From positions 930,001 through 994,000 of the forward strand of contig NZ_CP014646.1 in the NCBI RefSeq assembly GCF_001051995.2: 64,000 bases of DNA, given 5' to 3'. The translations under genes were made by a program, and so were the position numbers. A model generated the notes under the pieces. The model had not been told where the DNA came from. It ran no database searches and saw only the letters and a list, made by a program, of their open reading frames with translations. Position 1 is the first letter of the stretch, and the number at the start of each line of letters is the position of its first letter. Of this stretch, positions 46,692 through 55,981 are shown piece after piece. This DNA comes from Thauera humireducens. GTDB taxonomy: Bacteria; Pseudomonadota; Gammaproteobacteria; Burkholderiales; Rhodocyclaceae.

Positions 46692-48206
46692 ATGGCTCTT
46701 TCGATGATGCGAAATCTGATCGCTGCAGTTGACCTGGGTTCAAACAGTTTTCGACTGCAGGTCGGACGCATCGTCAATGACCAGATCTACCCGCTCGACG
46801 GTCTCAAGGAGTCGGTTCGGCTCGCCGCGGGCCTGTCCCCGGAGAAGAAGCTCGACCTGGCGTCGCAGCAGCGCGGCGTGACGGCCCTGCAGCGCTTCCA
46901 CGAGCGGCTGCACGACTTCGAGCCGGGCGCAGTCCGCGCGGTGGCGACCAACACACTCCGCGTCGCAAAGAATGCGCCCGAGTTCCTGATCCGCGCCGAG
47001 GCTGCGCTGGGCTTCCCGATCGAGGTGATCGCCGGACGCGAGGAGGCTCGCCTGATCTACGTTGGCGTCGCCCACACCTTGCCCGACCCGCACAAGCAGC
47101 AGCTGGTGGTCGACATCGGTGGCGGCTCGACCGAGTTCGTCATCGGCAAGAGCTTCGAGCCGATCCTGCTCGAGTCGCGCTACATGGGCTGCGTCGGCTA
47201 CAGCCTGCGCTTCTTCCCCGATGGCAAGGTGGACAAGCGCAGCTTGAAGGATGCCGAACTCGCCGCACGCCGCGAGTTGCAGACCATCGTCGGCGCCTAT
47301 CGGGAAGTCGGCTGGGAGGCGGCCGTAGGCTCGAGCGGTTCGGCCAAGGCGCTGACCGAGATCCTTGAGCAGAACGGCTTCTCGCCTTCGGGCATCACCC
47401 GTGAAGGGCTCGAGCGGTTCCGTACGGAGCTGCTGCGCGCGGGACGCATCGACGCGCTCGACCTGGCCGGTCTGCGGGGTGACCGCCTGCCAGTCATCCT
47501 CGGAGGCTTCGCCATCATGAGCGCGATCTTCAAGGAGTTCGACATCGACCGCATGGTGTTCTCCGAGGGCGCACTGCGTCTCGGCGTGCTCTACGACCTG
47601 CTGGGGCGATATCACCACCATGACCTGCGCGACGCGACGGTGAGTGCCTTCATGCGCCGCTACAACGTGGATCCGCGGCAGGCGGAGCAGGTGGCTGACA
47701 CGGCCTGCTACCTGCTCGAACAGCTCGAGCCCGCGATGGCCGACCCTGAACACCCCGACCGCCGCTTCCTGCGCTGGGCGGCACTGCTGCACGAGATCGG
47801 CATTTCGGTCGCTCATTCGAGCTACCACAAGCACAGCGCCTATATCGTCGCCAATGCCGACATGCCGGGTTTTTCGCGCATGGACCAAGGCCGGCTGTCG
47901 CGGCTGGTGCTCTCGCACCGCGGCAAGCTCGAACGCGTTGCCTCGATCGATCCGGGCAGTGTCGACTGGCTGCTGATCGCCTGTCTGCGCCTGGCGGTCG
48001 TGATTCACCGCGCCCGCGACGCCCGCGGGGTGCCGCCGATCACGATGCAGCGCGAAGGGCGGGGCTTCAGCGTCAACACCGCCGCCGGCTGGCTGCAGAA
48101 TCTGCCGCTTACGGCCGCTGCGCTCAACGAGGAGCAACGCCAGTGGATGGCGCTCGGTCGCGGGCTCTACATCCGCTCCCTCGGCGCACGCAACGCCGCC
48201 GCCTGA
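46692..48206 (+). CDS. ppx: Exopolyphosphatase / Ppx-GppA family phosphatase
   Basis: This 504-aa actin-fold hydrolase removes phosphate from polyphosphate ends and perhaps from pppGpp. The signature blocks are IAAVDLGSNSFRLQVGRI, VRAVATNTLRVAKNA, IAGREEARLIYVGVAH, VVDIGGGSTEFVIG and VGSSGSAKAL. A C-terminal HD-like domain (about residues 325-490) contains WAALLHEIG and SSYHKHSAYIV. The start is at 46692; in-frame ATGs at 46704 and 46707 are also possible. Divergent from ppk1, so synthesis and breakdown of polyphosphate share a control region. Confidence 0.95.
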   Translation: MALSMMRNLIAAVDLGSNSFRLQVGRIVNDQIYPLDGLKESVRLAAGLSPEKKLDLASQQRGVTALQRFHERLHDFEPGAVRAVATNTLRVAKNAPEFLIRAEAALGFPIEVIAGREEARLIYVGVAHTLPDPHKQQLVVDIGGGSTEFVIGKSFEPILLESRYMGCVGYSLRFFPDGKVDKRSLKDAELAARRELQTIVGAYREVGWEAAVGSSGSAKALTEILEQNGFSPSGITREGLERFRTELLRAGRIDALDLAGLRGDRLPVILGGFAIMSAIFKEFDIDRMVFSEGALRLGVLYDLLGRYHHHDLRDATVSAFMRRYNVDPRQAEQVADTACYLLEQLEPAMADPEHPDRRFLRWAALLHEIGISVAHSSYHKHSAYIVANADMPGFSRMDQGRLSRLVLSHRGKLERVASIDPGSVDWLLIACLRLAVVIHRARDARGVPPITMQREGRGFSVNTAAGWLQNLPLTAAALNEEQRQWMALGRGLYIRSLGARNAAA

Positions 48207-48212
48207 GCACGC

Positions 48213-49337
48213 GTGAGCAGGGACCAGCCCACCGCCGCCCGGGTCGAACTCGCGCCAGAGCGGCGCGAGGCGAGGGTCACCGGTGACTGGACAATACGCT
48301 CGCTGACGGCGAGCATTGGCGAGCTTCGCGAAGGACTTGCGCTCGTCCCGGCGGATGCGGCCTGGAATCTGAGCGCGCTGGGGCGACTGGACAGTTTCGG
48401 CGCCACGCTGCTGTGGCGGGCATGGCAGGGCCGCTGGCCAGAGCGGCTGGAGCTCGATCCGGCACACCGTGCGATCATCGAGCGCATCGCCCGTAGCGCG
48501 GAGCGGCCCATTCCCGCAGCGCCAGGCTTCGGCGCCGAGGATGCCTTCGTGACCTTCGGGCGTGTCCTGATCGCCTTCACCGGGCACCTGCTCGATTTTG
48601 CCGCGTTGCTGGGGCGGCTCGGGCTCGATCTGGTGCATCTGCTGCGCAATCCGCGCGAATGGCCGTTGCTGGAGATCTCCGCCAACGTCTTCAAGGTCGG
48701 CGTCAAGGCGATGCCGGTGACCGCGCTGGTCGGCTTCCTGATTGGCGTGGTGCTGTCCTATCTGTCGGCATTGCAGCTGAAGATCTTCGGTGCCGACGCC
48801 TTCATCGTGAACATCCTCGGCCTCGGCATCATCCGCGAGCTAGGGCCGGTGCTGGTGTCGGTGCTGGTCGCAGGCCGCTCGGGTTCGGCGATGACGGCGC
48901 AGCTCGGCGTCATGCGCGTGACCGAGGAGATCGACGCGCTTGCCGCGATGGGCGTCTCGCGTTCGCTGCGCCTGGTGCTGCCGAAGGTGATCGCACTGAC
49001 GCTGGCGATGCCCTTGCTGGTGCTGTGGACCTCGAGCGTGGCGCTGATCGGTGGCTGGGTCTCGGCGCTGGTCGAGCTCGACATCTCCTTCCATTTCTTC
49101 ATCACCGCATTGCCCGACGCCGTACCTATCGCCAACGTGTACATCGGCCTGGCCAAGGGCGCGGTCTTCGGGCTGCTGATCGCCTTGATCGCCTGCCACT
49201 TCGGCCTGCGCGTGCAGCCGAATACCGAGAGTCTGTCGTCCCACACGACGGCCTCCGTCGTCGCTGCGATCACGGTCGTGATTCTCGCCGATGCGGTGTT
49301 CGCGATCGCCACACGCTCGATCGGGATTCCCGGATGA
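48213..49337 (+). CDS. MlaE-type ABC permease with N-terminal STAS domain
   Basis: This 374-aa inner-membrane permease belongs to an MCE lipid transporter. Residues about 1-95 form a STAS-like domain (ARVTGDWTIRSLTASIGELR, WNLSALGRLDSFGATLLWRAW), the job done by separate MlaB in E. coli. The MlaE/YrbE permease follows with LGLGIIRELGPVLVSVLVAGRSGSA and MRVTEEIDALAAMGVS, the ATPase-coupling helix. The start is GTG at 48213, 6 bp after ppx. Its stop overlaps the ATPase ATG (ATGA). Confidence 0.92.
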   Translation: MSRDQPTAARVELAPERREARVTGDWTIRSLTASIGELREGLALVPADAAWNLSALGRLDSFGATLLWRAWQGRWPERLELDPAHRAIIERIARSAERPIPAAPGFGAEDAFVTFGRVLIAFTGHLLDFAALLGRLGLDLVHLLRNPREWPLLEISANVFKVGVKAMPVTALVGFLIGVVLSYLSALQLKIFGADAFIVNILGLGIIRELGPVLVSVLVAGRSGSAMTAQLGVMRVTEEIDALAAMGVSRSLRLVLPKVIALTLAMPLLVLWTSSVALIGGWVSALVELDISFHFFITALPDAVPIANVYIGLAKGAVFGLLIALIACHFGLRVQPNTESLSSHTTASVVAAITVVILADAVFAIATRSIGIPG

Positions 49338-50128
49338 GCCAGCGGCATGAAGACACCGAGGCCGTCGTCTCGCTGCGCGGCGTGGTCACGCGCTTCGGAC
49401 GGAACCTTGTGCACGACGGGCTCGACCTCGATATCGAACGCGGCGAGATCGTCGCGCTGGTCGGCGGCTCGGGTAGCGGCAAGACCACGCTGCTGCGCCA
49501 CATCATCGGGCTGACGCGGCCGCAAGCCGGCGAGCTGCGGCTCTTCGGCGAACGGGTCGACCAGGGCACGATTCACCAGCGCATCGCGCGCCAGCGCCGC
49601 TACGGCGTCCTGTTCCAGCAAGGCGCGCTGTTCTCCGCACTGACCGTCGGCGAGAATATCGCTTTCCCACTGAAGGAACTCGGGATCGCGCGTCCCGACG
49701 AGCTCGATGCGCTGGTCGCCCTCAAGCTGGCGATGGTCGAGATGGAGCCGGAGCACGCCCTGCTGATGCCGGCGGAGCTGTCGGGCGGCATGGTCAAGCG
49801 GGCCGCACTGGCCCGTGCGCTGGCGCTGGAGCCGGAACTGTTGTTGCTGGACGAGCCGACAGCGGGACTGGACCCGGACCGCAGTGCGCGCTTCGTGCGC
49901 CTGATCCTCGCCCTCAGGCAGGAGCTTGGGCTGACCGTGGTGCTCGTCACGCACGACCTCGACACCCTCGCGGCAATGGCCACGCGCGTGGCGGTACTGG
50001 CAGACCGGCGCATTGTCAGTTACGCACCACTGCAGGAGACGCTGCAAGTGAAACACCCCTTCATCGAACGCTTCTTTCACGGCGAACATGGCCGCCGGGC
50101 GCTGACCCGCGCCAACGGAGAGACCTGA
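49334..50128 (+). CDS. MlaF-type ABC ATPase
   Basis: This 264-aa ATPase of the MCE lipid transporter has Walker A GGSGSGKTTLLRH, a Q-loop in YGVLFQQGALFSALTV, signature LSGGMVKRAALARA (the GGMxKR form is typical for MlaF), Walker B LLLLDEPTAGLDPD and VTHDLDTL. The ATG overlaps the permease stop. It powers phospholipid movement between inner and outer membranes in the Mla family; direction and lipid are not known here. Confidence 0.94.
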   Translation: MSQRHEDTEAVVSLRGVVTRFGRNLVHDGLDLDIERGEIVALVGGSGSGKTTLLRHIIGLTRPQAGELRLFGERVDQGTIHQRIARQRRYGVLFQQGALFSALTVGENIAFPLKELGIARPDELDALVALKLAMVEMEPEHALLMPAELSGGMVKRAALARALALEPELLLLDEPTAGLDPDRSARFVRLILALRQELGLTVVLVTHDLDTLAAMATRVAVLADRRIVSYAPLQETLQVKHPFIERFFHGEHGRRALTRANGET

Positions 50129-50129
50129 C

Positions 50130-51074
50130 ATGGAGAATCGGGCGCACGCATTGGCGGCCGGACTGTTCGCGCTGCTGCTCGGCACCGGGGTCCTCATCGC
50201 CCTGTGGTGGTTCTCGCAGGATCGCGAAACGGCGAAGGAGGTGGTGCTGGTCGCACGCGAGGACATCAACGGCCTGGGCCCGCAGGCGCGCGTACGCTTC
50301 CGCGGGCTTGCGGTGGGCACGGTGAAGGAGATCCGTATCGACCCACAGGACAGTGGCGCCATCCTCGTCCGCGTCCGCGTGGCGGCCGACGTTCCGTTGA
50401 CGCGCGGCACACGGGCGACGCTGGGCACCCTGGGCGTGACCGGCCTGGCCTATGTGCAGCTCGACGACCGCGGAGCGGACCCGACCCCGCTCGTCGGCGA
50501 GAACGGAGAGACACCGCGCATTCCCCTCGAACCCGGGCTCCTCAGCCAGATCGGCGACCGCACGCTGGCTGCGGTGGAGCAGTTCCGTCTGCTCAGCGAA
50601 CGGATGTCCGCCGTGTTCGACGACGACAGTGCAAGGCGGCTGAAGCAGACGCTGGCACGACTGGAGGCTGCGGCCGAGGGCATGGATCGCAGCTTTGCCG
50701 AAGCGCCGCGGACGCTCGAAGCGATCCGCAGCGTGTTCACGCCCGACAACGTCGCGCGTCTCTCCGCCGCACTGGCCAACATCGAACAGAGCACCGCCGA
50801 GGCCAGGCCCGCGTTGCAGGAACTTCGCATGCTGCTCGTCAGACTGGATGACATGGCCGACCGCTTCGACCAGACTGCGACGACGGCGAGCAACGGCCTG
50901 CTCGAAGGCGCCTTGCCGCGGCTCAACGAACTGCTGCGCGACCTGAGCGCAACCTCGCGCCGGGTAGGCCGGCTGATCGAGGAGGTCGAGTCGACACCGC
51001 AGATGCTGCTGACGGGCCGTGCGGTGCGGGAGCCAGGCCCGGGCGAGACGGGCTTCGTCGAAGGACGGAAATGA
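50130..51074 (+). CDS. MCE-domain substrate-binding protein (MlaD family)
   Basis: This 314-aa protein has one N-terminal membrane anchor (AAGLFALLLGTGVLIALWWF). The MCE domain spans about residues 38-115 (DINGLGPQARVRFRGLAVGT, VKEIRIDPQDSG, TLGTLGVTGLAYVQLDD). A long helical C-terminal part (about 130-300) resembles the coiled region of larger MCE proteins rather than short MlaD. It should form a periplasmic hexameric ring. It starts 1 bp after the ATPase stop. Confidence 0.93.
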   Translation: MENRAHALAAGLFALLLGTGVLIALWWFSQDRETAKEVVLVAREDINGLGPQARVRFRGLAVGTVKEIRIDPQDSGAILVRVRVAADVPLTRGTRATLGTLGVTGLAYVQLDDRGADPTPLVGENGETPRIPLEPGLLSQIGDRTLAAVEQFRLLSERMSAVFDDDSARRLKQTLARLEAAAEGMDRSFAEAPRTLEAIRSVFTPDNVARLSAALANIEQSTAEARPALQELRMLLVRLDDMADRFDQTATTASNGLLEGALPRLNELLRDLSATSRRVGRLIEEVESTPQMLLTGRAVREPGPGETGFVEGRK

Positions 51075-51733
51075 GAGCAAGAACAGAAAGAACATCGGCA
51101 ATGCAGATCGCGTCATCACGGCGTGTTCGCGCCATCCTTGCCGCGATCGCTTCAGTCCCGTTGCTCGCCGCTTGCGGCGGACTGCAGATCAAGCCGCCGC
51201 CGATGGCGTTCTATGATCTCGGCGCAGGCAATGCGCGCGTCTTGCGGCCCGCCCTCGCGCCGAGCCGGGTCGAAGTGAATACCCGCCCCTGGCTCGCACT
51301 CAGCGCCATGCAATACCGCCTGCTGTGGCAGGACCCCGATCGCCGGCGGGCCTACGCCGAAAGCCGTTGGGCTTCGCAGCCGGCCGAGATGCTCGCGCTC
51401 GTGCTCGAACGCAGTCTGAGCAGCGGCACGGGTGGCCTGCGTTGCCGCCTGCAGATGGAACTGGACGAGTTCGTGCAGGAGTTCCCGAGCGCCGGGCAGA
51501 GCCAGGTAGAGCTGCTCGCTCGCATTGGCCTGATTCCACCGCGCAGCGATGTCCCCATCGCACACCACGAGTTTCGTATCGTCGAAGCCGCGCCCACGGC
51601 CGACGCGGCGGGCGGCGTCGCCGGATTTCGGCGGGCCAGCGCGCGGCTGGCCACGGAGGTAGCCGAATGGATTACCAGGCTTGACCAGGCGCCAGGCGAG
51701 GGCTTGAATGGCCCCACGCGCTGCGGTGCCTGA
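51071..51733 (+). CDS. ABC-type transport auxiliary lipoprotein (PqiC-like)
   Basis: This 220-aa lipoprotein has a signal peptide ending in the lipobox LLAACGG (Cys at about residue 35), so it is lipid-anchored. The body matches the auxiliary family found with MCE transporters (PPPMAFYDLGAG, SRVEVNTRPWLALSAMQYRL, YAESRWASQPAEML). It likely links the MCE ring to the outer membrane. The ATG overlaps the MCE gene stop (ATGA). A second ATG at 51101 would give a tighter signal peptide. Confidence 0.88.
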   Translation: MRARTERTSAMQIASSRRVRAILAAIASVPLLAACGGLQIKPPPMAFYDLGAGNARVLRPALAPSRVEVNTRPWLALSAMQYRLLWQDPDRRRAYAESRWASQPAEMLALVLERSLSSGTGGLRCRLQMELDEFVQEFPSAGQSQVELLARIGLIPPRSDVPIAHHEFRIVEAAPTADAAGGVAGFRRASARLATEVAEWITRLDQAPGEGLNGPTRCGA

Positions 51734-51834
51734 AGACGGTCTCGGGTGCAGCGGCAAACCCTGTCCGCAGCTCACCGAGGGTCGAGGATGCGATGGGCTT
51801 GGCGACTCGAAGTGTCAGCGGGTACCATCGGTCA

Positions 51835-51853
51835 ACGTTGACGTTAACGTAAA
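51835..51853. promoter_or_regulatory. Operator-like palindrome, copy 2 (before enoyl-CoA hydratase)
   Basis: ACGTTGACGTTAACGTAAA contains the perfect palindrome ACGTTAACGT (51841-51850) and near-symmetric flanks TTG/AAA. Its first 15 bases are identical to 30953-30967. It lies 43 bp before the hydratase ATG. It resembles LiuR-type sites as I remember them (TTTACGTTAACGTAAA-like), which fits a regulator of acyl-CoA catabolism. Confidence 0.55.
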
Positions 51854-51895
51854 CAAACTACCGCATCCAAGACTCGACACCCGGAGGAGACACTG

Positions 51896-52696
51896 ATGAG
51901 CGCCGTGCCCGTTCCCAATACCGATTCCATGCTGCAGCGTCACGACCAGAACGGCGTCGCGACGCTGACCCTGAATCGTCCGAACCAGTTCAACTCCCTG
52001 TCCTTCGAGATGCTGGAGGCCCTGATCGCGGCGGTGGACGAGATCGCGCGCGACGACAGCGTGCGCGTCGTGGTACTGGCCGGCGAGGGCAAGGCCTTCT
52101 GTGCCGGGCACGATCTCAAGGAGATGCGTGCCAATCACACGCACGATTTCCAGCAGCGTCTGTTCCGTCTGTGCGGCAAGTTCATGATGAAGCTCACCGA
52201 ACTGCCGCAGCCGGTCATCGCCCGGGTGCACGGCATCGCCACCGCGGCGGGCTGCCAGCTGGTATCGATGTGCGATCTCGCCGTCGCGTCCGATGTCGCG
52301 CGCTTCGCCGTGTCCGGCATCAATGTCGGCCTGTTCTGCGCCACGCCAGGCGTGGGTCTGTCGCGCAACATGGGGCGCAAGGAGGCTTTCGAGATGCTGG
52401 TGACGGGCGACTTCATCGACGCCCACGAAGCCCAGCGCCGGGGCCTGATCAATCGCGTCGTGCCGCTCGAGCAGCTCGACGCCGAGATTGCGAAACTCAC
52501 CGCCTCGATCGTCGCCAAATCGCCGGTGGCCATCCGCATGGGCAAGCAGATGTTCTACAGGCAACTCGAAATGGGCATGGATGCGGCTTATCAGATGGCA
52601 GCCGAAACCATGGCGTGCAACGCGATGTGCGAGGATGCGGCGGAGGGCATCGACGCCTTCATCGCCAAGCGCAAGCCGGAGTGGAAGGGGCGCTGA
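51896..52696 (+). CDS. Enoyl-CoA hydratase/isomerase family (ECHDC3-like)
   Basis: This 266-aa crotonase-fold protein has TLNRPNQFNSLSFEMLEAL and the CoA-binding/oxyanion segment GEGKAFCAGHDLKEMRAN. The second oxyanion region is ARVHGIATAAGCQLVSMCDL, followed by ASDVARFAVSGINVGLFCATPG. The catalytic Glu positions of classical hydratases are not obvious, as is usual for ECHDC3-type members, so the exact reaction is uncertain. A strong GGAGG precedes the ATG. Confidence 0.88.
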   Translation: MSAVPVPNTDSMLQRHDQNGVATLTLNRPNQFNSLSFEMLEALIAAVDEIARDDSVRVVVLAGEGKAFCAGHDLKEMRANHTHDFQQRLFRLCGKFMMKLTELPQPVIARVHGIATAAGCQLVSMCDLAVASDVARFAVSGINVGLFCATPGVGLSRNMGRKEAFEMLVTGDFIDAHEAQRRGLINRVVPLEQLDAEIAKLTASIVAKSPVAIRMGKQMFYRQLEMGMDAAYQMAAETMACNAMCEDAAEGIDAFIAKRKPEWKGR

Positions 52697-52728
52697 GCCT
52701 GAGCGGCGGCGGCCGGCCGCCATGCGCC

Positions 52729-53493
52729 ATGCTCATCGACACGCATATCCATCTTGACGCGGCAGAGTTCGACGCGGACCGGCCGTGGCTCATCGAAACC
52801 GCCCGCAAGGCGGGCGTCGGTGGGTTCGTCGTGCCAGCGGTCGACCGGGCGAGCTTCGATGCCGTCAGTTCGCTTGCATCCGCGCACGAGGACGTCTGCT
52901 TCGCCCTTGGCATCCACCCGCTCTACGTGATGCAGGCACAGGAAGCCGACCTCGAACTCCTGGATTTCCGACTCGGCGAGGGCAGGGCGGTGGCGGTAGG
53001 CGAGATCGGCCTCGACCATTTCGTGACGGACATCGATCCGGCGCGCCAGCTCGCGTTCTTCGTTGCGCAACTCAAGCTGGCCAGACGCCACGACCTGCCG
53101 GTGATCCTTCACGTCCGGCGGGCGATCGATCCGATCCTGAAACAGCTGCGCCGCATCGGCGTCAAGGGCGGTATCGCCCATGCGTTCAACGGCAGCCTGC
53201 AACAGGCTCGGATCTTCATGGATCTCGGTTTCAAGCTGGGTTTCGGGGGGGCGATGACCTTTGACGGATCGACACGGATCCGTGCCTTGGCCGCCACTCT
53301 GCCGCTGGAGGCCATCGTTCTCGAAACGGACGCTCCGGACATCCCGCCCGTGTGGGCACAGGGGCAGCGCAACGAACCCGTCAATCTCGTGCGTTATGCC
53401 GAAATCCTTGCCGGCTTGCGAGGAATCGACGTCGCCGAAGTGATCGCGACCACCGGCCGCAATGCACTCGACGTCCTCGACTGGCGGCGTTAG
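52729..53493 (+). CDS. TatD-family metal-dependent hydrolase
   Basis: This 254-aa TIM-barrel hydrolase has the first metal site in IDTHIHLDAAEFD, ALGIHPLYV, the bridging Glu in AVGEIGLDH, LPVILHVRRA, GIAHAFNGS and the late ETDAPDIPP (Asp). TatD proteins act as DNases or in D-amino-acyl/peptide quality control. The start is the ATG at 52729, 32 bp after the hydratase gene, in one transcription unit. It converges on the tetR gene with a 4-bp overlap. Confidence 0.92.
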   Translation: MLIDTHIHLDAAEFDADRPWLIETARKAGVGGFVVPAVDRASFDAVSSLASAHEDVCFALGIHPLYVMQAQEADLELLDFRLGEGRAVAVGEIGLDHFVTDIDPARQLAFFVAQLKLARRHDLPVILHVRRAIDPILKQLRRIGVKGGIAHAFNGSLQQARIFMDLGFKLGFGGAMTFDGSTRIRALAATLPLEAIVLETDAPDIPPVWAQGQRNEPVNLVRYAEILAGLRGIDVAEVIATTGRNALDVLDWRR

Positions 53494-54095
53494 GCGGCGC
53501 CGGATGCTTCCGCGGACGATTGCGAGCGTGCGATCAGGTCCGCGATGTCGCGCTTCAGCCGCAGGACGTCGCTGTCGAACTTCTCGTAGATCATGAGCGA
53601 AACGCCGAACACATAGGCGTAAAGCAGCATGCAGCGGCTGGATGCCTCTTCCATCGGTACGCCACAGGCAAGGAAGAGATCGCGTGCACAGCGCAGGCGC
53701 ACGTCATCCACTTCGGCCACGATTGCTGCGGCCTCTGCATCGCGCCGCGCCCAGTCGCGCACCGCAAGCTCGATCATCATGCCGCGCCGGCTTCGACTGG
53801 CGCTGTAAACGTCGATCACGTGGTAGATCTGGGCCAGCTCCTTGCCGGGCTGGGCGCGTGTCTGCTTGATGATGTCGCGGATCCGGCCTTCCTTCCAATG
53901 GTGCAGGATCGCAAGCAACAGGTCGCGGCGGTCCTGAAAGTGCCAGTAGAAACTGCCCTTGGTCACCTTTAGGCGCTTGGCGAGCACCTCGACGCGCAGG
54001 CCGGCAATGCCTTCCTCGGCCAGCACCTCTACGGCGGCGGTCACCCAGCTTTCGCGATCGAGCTGGACACGGGGCTTCTTGGGGTTGTTTTCCAT
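53490..54095 (-). CDS. TetR-family transcriptional regulator
   Basis: This protein is about 201 aa. The N-terminal HTH (WVTAAVEVLAEEGIAGLRVE, LAKRLKVTKGSFYWHFQDRR) is canonical. The ligand domain is helical and contains a Cys pair (LFLACGVPMEEASSRCMLL). I prefer the ATG at 54095, because the alternative at 54125 lies inside the palindrome CATACGCTACCGTATG, a likely operator. It is divergent from etfBA and probably represses it, and itself, in response to an acyl-CoA-type ligand. Confidence 0.88.
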   Translation of the reverse strand: MENNPKKPRVQLDRESWVTAAVEVLAEEGIAGLRVEVLAKRLKVTKGSFYWHFQDRRDLLLAILHHWKEGRIRDIIKQTRAQPGKELAQIYHVIDVYSASRSRRGMMIELAVRDWARRDAEAAAIVAEVDDVRLRCARDLFLACGVPMEEASSRCMLLYAYVFGVSLMIYEKFDSDVLRLKRDIADLIARSQSSAEASGAA

Positions 54096-54122
54096 ACGGC
54101 GTAGTATTGACGATTCCAACCC

Positions 54123-54138
54123 CATACGCTACCGTATG
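54123..54138. promoter_or_regulatory. Palindromic operator between tetR and etfB
   Basis: CATACG-CTAC-CGTATG has perfect 6-bp arms. A second weaker relative, CATACGGCGTAGTATTG, lies 30 bp away (54093-54109) at the tetR start. Both lie in the divergent control region, so they are probably bound by the TetR protein. Confidence 0.6.
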
Positions 54139-54269
54139 TCGATGTTGCCGCCAATAGCGCACCGGCCCTTACCGGAGCCGCGTGTCTTGCGGCAGGAGCA
54201 GTGCCATAATTATCCGATCCGGCCGCACGTGCCGGAGGAGACTTTGATCAATACAAGGAGCGCGGCAGA

Positions 54270-55019
54270 GTGAAGATTCTCGTACCCGTCAAACGCGTTG
54301 TGGACTACAACGTCAAGGTTCGCGTCAAGGCCGATGGCAGCGGTGTGGACATCGCCAACGTCAAGATGAGCATGAACCCCTTCGACGAGATCGCGGTGGA
54401 AGAAGCCGTGCGCCTGAAGGAAGCCGGCGTGGCGACCGAAGTCGTCGCCGTGAGCTGCGGCATCGCCGCCTGCCAGGAAACCCTGCGCGCGGCGATGGCG
54501 ATCGGCGCAGACCGCGGCATCCTGGTCGAGACGGACGTCGAACTGCAGCCCTTGGCCGTCGCCAAGCTGCTCAAGGCCGTGTGCGACAAGGAGCAGCCCA
54601 GCCTGGTGATCGCCGGCAAGCAGGCGATCGATGACGACGCCAACCAGACCGGGCAGATGCTCTCCGCGCTGATGGGCTGGCCGCAGGCGACCTTCGCCTC
54701 GAAGGTGACGCTTGCCGATGGCAAGGCCTCGGTCACGCGTGAGATCGACGGCGGTCTCGAGACCCTGTCCGTGAAGCTGCCGGCGGTGGTCACGACCGAC
54801 CTGCGCCTGAACGAGCCGCGCTACGCCACGCTGCCCAACATCATGAAGGCCAAGAAGAAGCCGCTCGACACCGTCAAGCCGGCCGATCTGGGCGTCGACG
54901 TGGCGCCGCGCCTGACCACGCTGAAAGTGTCCGAACCGCCCAAGCGCAGCGCGGGCGAACGCGTGGCCGATGTCGCGCAGCTGGTCGACAAACTCAAGAA
55001 CGTTGCGAAGGTGATCTGA
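54270..55019 (+). CDS. etfB: Electron transfer flavoprotein, beta subunit
   Basis: This 249-aa subunit carries [19 protein letters not shown], the AMP-binding region [19 protein letters not shown], and the family signature [19 protein letters not shown]. The C-terminal [20 protein letters not shown] contains the acyl-CoA-dehydrogenase recognition loop. The start is GTG at 54270 with AAGGAG upstream. It forms a heterodimer with EtfA, taking electrons from acyl-CoA dehydrogenase to the quinone pool. 2 bp before etfA. Confidence 0.96.
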   Translation: MKILVPVKRVVDYNVKVRVKADGSGVDIANVKMSMNPFDEIAVEEAVRLKEAGVATEVVAVSCGIAACQETLRAAMAIGADRGILVETDVELQPLAVAKLLKAVCDKEQPSLVIAGKQAIDDDANQTGQMLSALMGWPQATFASKVTLADGKASVTREIDGGLETLSVKLPAVVTTDLRLNEPRYATLPNIMKAKKKPLDTVKPADLGVDVAPRLTTLKVSEPPKRSAGERVADVAQLVDKLKNVAKVI

Positions 55020-55021
55020 AC

Positions 55022-55951
55022 ATGGCCATTCTCGTCATTGCCGAACACGACAACCAATCGATCAAGGCCGCCACGCTCAACACCGTGACCGCGGCGACCA
55101 GGCTGGATGGCGACATCCACGTGCTGGTGGCCGGTGCCGGCTGCGGCGCCGCGGCCGAGGCCGCCGCCAAGGTCGCCGGCGTGGCCAAGGTGCTGGTGTG
55201 CGACGCCCCGCAGTACGAAGCCCAGACGGCCGAGAACGTCGCCGAACTGGTCAAGGGCCTGGCCCCGGCCTACAGCCACGTGCTCGCCCCGGCCACCTCG
55301 GCCGGCAAGAACATGCTGCCGCGCGTGGCCGCACAGCTCGACGTCGCCCAGATCAGCGACATCGTCGCGATCGAGTCCGCCGACACCTTCGTGCGTCCGA
55401 TCTACGCCGGTAACGCGCTGGCCACGGTCAAGAGCGCCGATGCCATCAAGCTCATCACGGTGCGTACCACCGCCTTCGACGCCGCCGGTGACGGCAACGC
55501 CGCGCCGGTGGAAGCCGTGGCGGCGGCGGCCGATCTCGGCGTGACGGCGCTGGTCGGTCGCGAGATCACCAAGAGTGCTCGTCCCGAACTGGGCGCAGCC
55601 AAGATCATCGTCTCGGGCGGCCGGGGCCTGGGTAGCGGCGACAACTACCACCAGCTGCTCGAGCCGCTGGCGGACAAGCTCGGCGCGGCGCTGGGTGCCT
55701 CGCGCGCGGCGGTCGACGCCGGCTACGTGCCCAACGACTATCAGGTCGGGCAGACCGGCAAGATCGTCGCGCCGCAACTCTACATCGCCATCGGCATCTC
55801 GGGCGCGATCCAGCACCTGGCGGGCATGAAGGATTCCAAGGTGATCGTGGCGATCAACAAGGATCCGGAGGCGCCGATCTTCCAGGTGGCCGACTACGGC
55901 CTGGTGGGGGATCTGTTCGAGGTCGTTCCGCAACTCACCTCGGCGGTCTGA
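55022..55951 (+). CDS. etfA: Electron transfer flavoprotein, alpha subunit
   Basis: This 309-aa FAD-binding subunit has an N domain with [20 protein letters not shown], then [20 protein letters not shown]. The FAD signature [27 protein letters not shown] (split here: [23 protein letters not shown]) is followed by [20 protein letters not shown]. All expected FAD contacts are present. It is co-transcribed with etfB and feeds on the dehydrogenase encoded 0.7 kb downstream. Confidence 0.96.
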   Translation: MAILVIAEHDNQSIKAATLNTVTAATRLDGDIHVLVAGAGCGAAAEAAAKVAGVAKVLVCDAPQYEAQTAENVAELVKGLAPAYSHVLAPATSAGKNMLPRVAAQLDVAQISDIVAIESADTFVRPIYAGNALATVKSADAIKLITVRTTAFDAAGDGNAAPVEAVAAAADLGVTALVGREITKSARPELGAAKIIVSGGRGLGSGDNYHQLLEPLADKLGAALGASRAAVDAGYVPNDYQVGQTGKIVAPQLYIAIGISGAIQHLAGMKDSKVIVAINKDPEAPIFQVADYGLVGDLFEVVPQLTSAV

Positions 55952-55981
55952 TCGCGCGACTGGTCAGGCGAGGGCGCCGAC

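Noticed and set aside
46740..48638. Minus-strand 632-codon frame opposite ppx
   Set aside because: Antisense shadow of ppx and the following STAS-permease start.
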